Shown here in pieces: positions 59,887 through 64,000 of a DNA stretch of 64,000 bases. Numbering within the stretch: position 1 is the first letter of the stretch; each line of letters opens with the position of its first letter. The notes beneath the pieces were generated by a model, which saw only the letters and a list, made by a program, of their open reading frames with translations, searched no databases and was not told the origin of the DNA. The translations under genes were made by a program, and so were the position numbers. This stretch comes from Sphingobacteriaceae bacterium (GTDB lineage: Bacteria > Bacteroidota > Bacteroidia > Sphingobacteriales > Sphingobacteriaceae): contig CAHJWG010000010.1 of NCBI GenBank assembly GCA_903642215.1, positions 1-64,000 of the forward strand, in the 5' to 3' direction.

Positions 59887-61141
59887 TCAACGCAGCTTTT
59901 TTTTTAACGTTGATTGGCTAACTGTTATTCTTTACCTTATCCTGTGCATCATCGGCTGGTTCAATATCCATTCTGCCATTTTTGACGAGGAACATCCAAG
60001 CATTATTGATTTAAGCACCAACTACGGCAAACAGTTTATTTACATTATTTCTGCCTTGGTGTTGGCAACTGTTATTTTACTGATGGAAAGCCGGTTTTTT
60101 AGCGCGCTGGCACCAGCAGTGTATGTAATAACCATGATTTTGCTCGTCGTGGTTTTATTAATCGGGCGAAACGTGGGCGGAAACCAGGCCTGGATTTCTT
60201 TGGGAGGCGGTTTTCGGCTGCAACCTTCCGAATTTGCAAAATTTGCAACCTGCCTGATGTTAGCACGTTATTTAAGCGGAACCAATATTAAAGTAACCGA
60301 TACAAAATCGTTTCTGGTTGCTGCAGTTATCATCGGTTTCCCGATGGTGCTGATTATTTTACAGCCGGATGCCGGTTCTACTTTGGTTTTTTGTTCCCTT
60401 ATATTTGTTTTGTACCGCGAAGGGATTTCACCTCTTTTCCTCATTGTTACCGCGTTAGTAATTGCTTTGTTTATCCTCACTTTATTGTTAAATCAAAATT
60501 ATTTAATCCTGGGCCTGGTAATCGCAGCCTTATTATTGATCTATTTTTTCCGTAGAAATCAAACCCTAATCATTACCGTTGTGGCTGGTTTTGTAATTTC
60601 TATTACGATGATATTTAGCGTGAACTTCCTTTATCACAATGTTTTGAAGCAACATCAAACGGTAAGAATTGACGAATGGCTGGGTATCACAACTGATTTA
60701 CGCGGAATCGGATACAACGTAAATCAATCCAAAATTGCCATCGGTTCGGGCAAAGTTTGGGGGAAAGGTTATTTAAAAGGTACGCAAACCAAGTTTTCTT
60801 TTGTACCCGAACAAAGCACCGATTTTATTTTTTGCACCGTTGGCGAGGAATGGGGCTTTGCCGGAACACTTACCGTATTGATCATCTACCTGATCCTGCT
60901 TTTCCGGATTGTATTTATTGCGGAACGGCAGCGTTCCAACTTTTCCAGGATTTATGGTTACGGCGTGGCATCAGTTATCTTTTTCCACGTTTTTATCAAT
61001 GTCGGGATGACGATCGGTTTGGTTCCGGTTATCGGAATCCCTTTACCTTTAATTAGTTACGGCGGATCTTCACTGTGGAGTTTTACAATCCTGCTTTTTA
61101 TCCTACTAAAACTGGATTCTAATCGAATGGGGATTATCTAA
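59879..61141 (+). CDS. rodA: Rod shape-determining protein RodA (peptidoglycan glycosyltransferase)
   Basis: A 420-aa SEDS-family polymerase with about ten membrane spans. Signature parts are GGNQAWISLGGGFRLQPSEFAK, the catalytic-region segment GYLKGTQTKFSFVPEQSTDFIFCTVGEEWGF, and PLPLISYGGSS near the C-terminus. It overlaps mrdA by 8 bases, so the pair is translationally coupled. Confidence 0.94.
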   Translation: MNNQRSFFFNVDWLTVILYLILCIIGWFNIHSAIFDEEHPSIIDLSTNYGKQFIYIISALVLATVILLMESRFFSALAPAVYVITMILLVVVLLIGRNVGGNQAWISLGGGFRLQPSEFAKFATCLMLARYLSGTNIKVTDTKSFLVAAVIIGFPMVLIILQPDAGSTLVFCSLIFVLYREGISPLFLIVTALVIALFILTLLLNQNYLILGLVIAALLLIYFFRRNQTLIITVVAGFVISITMIFSVNFLYHNVLKQHQTVRIDEWLGITTDLRGIGYNVNQSKIAIGSGKVWGKGYLKGTQTKFSFVPEQSTDFIFCTVGEEWGFAGTLTVLIIYLILLFRIVFIAERQRSNFSRIYGYGVASVIFFHVFINVGMTIGLVPVIGIPLPLISYGGSSLWSFTILLFILLKLDSNRMGII

Positions 61142-61151
61142 ATAATTTGCC

Positions 61152-61164
61152 GGTAAAAGAAGCA
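61152..61164 (-). repeat. Dispersed motif copy after rodA
   Basis: GGTAAAAGAAGCA on the plus strand, perfect, 10 bases after the rodA stop, between convergent genes. Confidence 0.75.
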
Positions 61165-61181
61165 TTGCTGTTAATCTCAAT

Positions 61182-62141
61182 TTAAGAAAAACGTTTTCGT
61201 AATAAATTATAAAAACGTTCTGCCGTTGCCGGTTTATCCTTCCATTTATTTTTGTTAACGTAATTTAGGTTGAGGAAATTTTCGGCCTGCTCAAAATTAT
61301 TGTACCGGTTTAAAATATTAATCGCCTCAGAATACGCCAGATTATAACCGTTAAATAACTCCTTTACAAAAAGTAACTTATCATTCAGGTTGATCAAAGA
61401 TTGCAAATCCGGAACCGGTTGATTAGGCTTTTCCGAAACCGCAGTTACATTCAAACCCTTTTGTGCAGCAATGCGCTGGTTTAAAGTTAACGGTTGTTCC
61501 TTAAAAACTTCCGGTTTTATAGTTGCCGGCTCATTCTCAATTACAATCTCCGGTTTTAAAACAGGTGCTGGCGGGGCGATAATTTCAGGCTCAATTTCTT
61601 CGGCTTTTAATGCAACCGGCTCAATTTCCTGCGGAACGATAGCCGTTTCTGCTTCGGCGAAAGCTTCCTGCGGCTCCGCTGTTTTTTGTGTGCTAAAAGA
61701 AGCATCCTCCAAAACCGGATGTTGTTCTGTTTGCAGCATAGTTTCCGGCAGGATAATCGTTTCCGGCTTTACCGTTTCTTCAGCTTCCGGTTGTTCAGGT
61801 TCAGCAATCTCAATAACTTCCGTAGTTTTTAACGCTTCCGGTATTTCATTTTCAGTAAAAAGCAGTTCTTCTTCACCAAAATAATCCGGAATTTGCGGCC
61901 TTGCCGGATAAACTTCTTCCGGCGATAAAACAGGTGCCGCAACTGGTAAAGCGGTAAATTTTGCTTGTCCGTATATCTTTTTTAAGATCTCAATATGATC
62001 CGTGAGGAAGTTGGCATTGGCCATAAAAAGTTCCAGCTCCAAATCATTAAAAGCATTATCGGCTGCTGCAATATAAGCGTGCTGTTCTTTCAATTCAGCA
62101 ATAATCCCGCCTATTTTTTTTAATATTTCCTGCTGATTCAT
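61182..62141 (-). CDS. Hypothetical protein with a Glu/Pro-rich centre
   Basis: A 319-aa protein that I do not recognise by name. The N-terminus (~1-55) is a helical, possibly coiled-coil segment (ILKKIGGIIAELKEQHAYIAAAD). Residues ~75-215 are low-complexity, rich in Glu, Pro, Ala and Ile, probably disordered. The C-terminal ~90 residues (LINLNDKLLFVKELFNGYNLAYSEAINILNRYNNFEQAENFL) form a compact helical domain that appears conserved in related bacteria. No signal peptide. A one-mismatch motif copy (61692-61704) is translated in the low-complexity part as DASFST. Confidence 0.65.
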   Translation of the reverse strand: MNQQEILKKIGGIIAELKEQHAYIAAADNAFNDLELELFMANANFLTDHIEILKKIYGQAKFTALPVAAPVLSPEEVYPARPQIPDYFGEEELLFTENEIPEALKTTEVIEIAEPEQPEAEETVKPETIILPETMLQTEQHPVLEDASFSTQKTAEPQEAFAEAETAIVPQEIEPVALKAEEIEPEIIAPPAPVLKPEIVIENEPATIKPEVFKEQPLTLNQRIAAQKGLNVTAVSEKPNQPVPDLQSLINLNDKLLFVKELFNGYNLAYSEAINILNRYNNFEQAENFLNLNYVNKNKWKDKPATAERFYNLLRKRFS

Positions 62142-62226
62142 AATCCAAACAAAGAGAAGATGTTGATAAATCGACGTTCAAAAATAGGATTAAATTCTGA
62201 TATTCGACTTTCAACAATACGTGCAG

Positions 62227-62817
62227 ATGTTATTTAATGAAGAAGTTTTTAAGCGAAAAAACGAATACGGCGGCAGTATAGAAGTGATTTGCGGTTCCAT
62301 GTTTTCCGGTAAAACAGAAGAGTTAATCCGCAGGTTAAAGCGCGCGCAAATTGCTAAATTATCCGTAGAAATTTTTAAACCGAAAACAGATACGCGTTAT
62401 GATGAAACCGATATTGTATCGCATAATGCAAACACAATTCATTCAACACCGGTAGAAAGTGCTTCGGCTATTTTGCTTTTGGGTAGCAATGCACAAATTG
62501 TTGGCATTGATGAAGCACAGTTTTTTGATGCCGAACTGCCCGAAGTTTGCAATAAATTAGCGAATAAAGGAATCAGGGTGATTGTTGCCGGTTTAGATAT
62601 GGATTATACCGGAAAGCCGTTCGGGCCGCTGCCGGCAATTATGGCTATGGCAGAATCTGTTACCAAAGTACACGCCGTTTGTGTAATTTGCGGTAAGCCG
62701 GCTTTATACTCGTACCGGCTGATTGAAAATGACACTAAAATTTTATTAGGCGAAAAAGAAAGTTACGAACCCAGATGCAGAACCTGCTATCTTTTGGATA
62801 AAAAGGTTTCTGCTTAA
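62227..62817 (+). CDS. tdk: Thymidine kinase
   Basis: A 196-aa type II thymidine kinase of the salvage pathway. P-loop [11 protein letters not shown] (residues ~23-33), the catalytic region IDEAQFFD, and zinc cysteines CVICGKP and CRTC near the C-terminus. ATG 62227 ([12 protein letters not shown]) is preferred to GTG 62221. Confidence 0.94.
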   Translation: MLFNEEVFKRKNEYGGSIEVICGSMFSGKTEELIRRLKRAQIAKLSVEIFKPKTDTRYDETDIVSHNANTIHSTPVESASAILLLGSNAQIVGIDEAQFFDAELPEVCNKLANKGIRVIVAGLDMDYTGKPFGPLPAIMAMAESVTKVHAVCVICGKPALYSYRLIENDTKILLGEKESYEPRCRTCYLLDKKVSA

Positions 62818-62818
62818 A

Positions 62819-63268
62819 TTATTTATCTGCTAAAAGAAGCTCCAGGTTTTTTACATCCGTTTTAAGATCTGCCAAATGGCTGCTCAACAGTTTTTGAAGA
62901 TCTGCCGGTAAGTCTTTTTCATTTAAAACATCCTGGTAAGCATCAATAGCAGCTTTATCTCCGGTTACACAGCTTGATATGGAAACACTATCGCTGCGGT
63001 TGGATAAAGTTCCTTTAATATCTAACCAAGCACGATGCAATACTCCTGAAAACTCCCCTTTATGTTCCGGCTTTTTTAAACCCTGATCGCTCATGTAATT
63101 TCTGACGGCTTCTGCCTGAATATTCCGGCTTGTGGCTGCTTGTTCAAATTGCGCTAATAAATCTTTACTGCTAACCATTTCGGCCGCTTTGGTATAACCC
63201 TCTTCCCCGTCAACTCCAATTACTACTAAATGCTCTAAACTGCCGATTAACTTTTGATCTAAACTCAT
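62819..63268 (-). CDS. PA2169-type four-helix-bundle protein (DUF2383)
   Basis: A 149-aa all-helical protein, ferritin-like in layout, matching the DUF2383/PA2169 family (LEHLVVIGVDGEEGYTKAAEMV ... LSSHLADLKTDVKNLEL). Often stress-induced; function unknown. It converges on tdk with one base between the stops; a degenerate motif copy (62829-62841) overlaps its 3' end. Confidence 0.8.
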   Translation of the reverse strand: MSLDQKLIGSLEHLVVIGVDGEEGYTKAAEMVSSKDLLAQFEQAATSRNIQAEAVRNYMSDQGLKKPEHKGEFSGVLHRAWLDIKGTLSNRSDSVSISSCVTGDKAAIDAYQDVLNEKDLPADLQKLLSSHLADLKTDVKNLELLLADK

Positions 63269-63385
63269 AATATGATGCCTTGTATTGTAATTGTTTTAAT
63301 TGCCGAATATCAGTTTCAACTCTAAACTTTAACTTTGGTTTTCTTTATGATCAATAATTTTTATAGAAGTAGTTTTAATTATCAA

Positions 63386-63398
63386 TACTTCTTTTACC
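63386..63398 (+). repeat. Dispersed motif copy (TACTTCTTTTACC)
   Basis: Perfect core followed by GGC and TAAAAATT, the best extended match, intergenic. Confidence 0.8.
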
Positions 63399-63420
63399 GG
63401 CTAAAAATTAAACTTGCATA

Positions 63421-63455
63421 AAAAAAGTGCTGTTTGGTTAATCAGCACTTTTATA
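63421..63455 (-). terminator. Terminator of the glycosyltransferase gene
   Basis: AAAAGTGCTG (63423-63432) pairs with CAGCACTTTT (63443-63452); A-runs give a T-tract on the minus strand. Confidence 0.85.
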
Positions 63456-63473
63456 CAATCTATTTAAAAGATT

Positions 63474-64000
63474 TTAACTTGCAATAGAAATTTTCTGTTT
63501 GTCTTTGATCGAATTTTGGATACAAGTGAGCATACTTGCACAAGTATTATCCCAGGAATTTTTACTTAAAAACAAATCAACTTTTGTTAGCCAGTCTTTT
63601 CTGTTTTTATTATTTAATTCTAACTCAATTGCATCAATAAAATCTTCTGCGGTATAGCCGATATGTACCAATTTGTTTTTTCCGTAAGGATTTATGACAT
63701 CACGAATTGCAGTAGAAACAACCGGTTTGCCTGCCGACAAATATTCAGGTGTTTTTGTGGGACTGATAAACCGGGTAGAATCATTTAACATAAATGGAAT
63801 CAAAGCAATATCCCAACCTGATAAATAAGACGGAAGCTGATCGTAAGTTTTTTGTCCTAAATAATGAATGTTTTTATTTTGAGGCAGGTTTGCTTTGTTA
63901 ATTTTTACAACCGGGCCAATCAGCATGAATTCCCATTTTGGCCTTGCGTCTGCAATTGTTTTGATTAATTCAATATCAAAGCGTTCGTCAATCACACCGT
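63474..64000 (-). CDS. Glycosyltransferase (GT-B fold, family 1/4 type), partial
   Basis: Only the C-terminal ~175 residues are in the window; the frame stays open through the right edge. The visible part is the donor-binding half of a GT-B enzyme: YFGVIDERFD-type start, HYLGQKTYDQLPSYLSGWDIALIPF, and the nucleotide-sugar motif SPTKTPEYLSAGKPVVST. It would act in polysaccharide or envelope glycan synthesis. The GTG at 63995 is internal, not the start. Confidence 0.8.
   Translation of the reverse strand, partial: GVIDERFDIELIKTIADARPKWEFMLIGPVVKINKANLPQNKNIHYLGQKTYDQLPSYLSGWDIALIPFMLNDSTRFISPTKTPEYLSAGKPVVSTAIRDVINPYGKNKLVHIGYTAEDFIDAIELELNNKNRKDWLTKVDLFLSKNSWDNTCASMLTCIQNSIKDKQKISIAS

Noticed and set aside
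1-64000. CRISPR array
   Set aside because: The dispersed motif is irregularly spaced, occurs in both orientations and also inside genes, and no cas gene is present.
1-64000. tRNA, rRNA, tmRNA or SRP RNA gene
   Set aside because: No cloverleaf with the T-arm consensus and no conserved rRNA stretches were noticed in any spacer; small structured RNAs cannot be excluded without a covariance search.

Overview
The window is chromosomal DNA of a Bacteroidota bacterium, most likely a member of the Sphingobacteriaceae (Mucilaginibacter/Pedobacter-like). The evidence is the gene order bamD - rpoZ (Bacteroidetes-type omega) - coaBC - DUF4835 - recN, the TAnnTTTG promoter elements, the lack of obvious Shine-Dalgarno sequences, moderate A+T richness, YtxJ (bacillithiol system), the Bacteroidetes-type DUF4293 protein, and intergenic palindromes of a kind common in this phylum. 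It is almost entirely housekeeping DNA: about 63 genes, some 10 % intergenic sequence, and no rRNA, tRNA, CRISPR, prophage or insertion sequence that I can recognise. The identification rests on recognition only, with no database search.

Layout. 0.5-6.6 kb: envelope assembly, RNA polymerase omega, CoA synthesis, RecN, FabI. 6.7-13 kb: ClpC, the ABC-F protein EttA, a solitary HNH-like gene, a YkuK-type protein and an SRPBCC protein. 13-20 kb: radical SAM protein, acyl-ACP desaturase, CWC protein, class I ribonucleotide reductase, MsrB. 20-26.5 kb: serine hydrolase, SucD, dicarboxylate symporter, a broken PIN toxin with its antitoxin, MsrA, separated by repeat-rich spacers. 26.6-34 kb: MsbA-like exporter, TruA, then a redox cluster (MsrPQ-like pair, DUF1223 protein, ECF sigma plus zinc anti-sigma, secreted peroxiredoxin). 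34-42.4 kb: DEAD-box helicase, DciA-like protein and RecF, a TPR protein, RibH, YtxJ, OsmC, LipA, ECF sigma/anti-sigma. 42.4-53 kb: NnrE/NnrD, UvrA, lytic transglycosylase, RluB, lactonase, PAS/receiver pair, PurN. 53-64 kb: HigBA, PurH, the rod-shape operon mreBCD-mrdA-rodA, thymidine kinase and a glycosyltransferase cut by the right edge.

The most striking signal is not a gene. A 13-base core, T[A/G]CT(TC or GT)TTTTA[T/C]C, followed by about 3 bases and an A-rich tract, occurs 38 times as a perfect match in either orientation (about 0.015 expected by chance with even base composition) and about 15 more times with one mismatch. About 70 % of perfect copies lie in the ~10 % of sequence that is intergenic, often right after stop codons, inside hairpin loops or as inverted pairs that look like terminators; the others sit in-frame inside conserved genes. 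This is the distribution and architecture of DNA uptake sequences (USS/DUS) of naturally competent bacteria. I know of no such element described for Bacteroidota, so I propose it as the main candidate for an undescribed system; other highly iterated motif functions remain possible.

Other notable points: several different inverted-repeat families in the spacers, one of them apparently inserted in-frame into truA; promoters whose -7 element lies 3-5 bases from the start codon (leaderless mRNAs); a terminator-like hairpin just ahead of nrdB; and a PIN toxin gene with a one-base frameshift.
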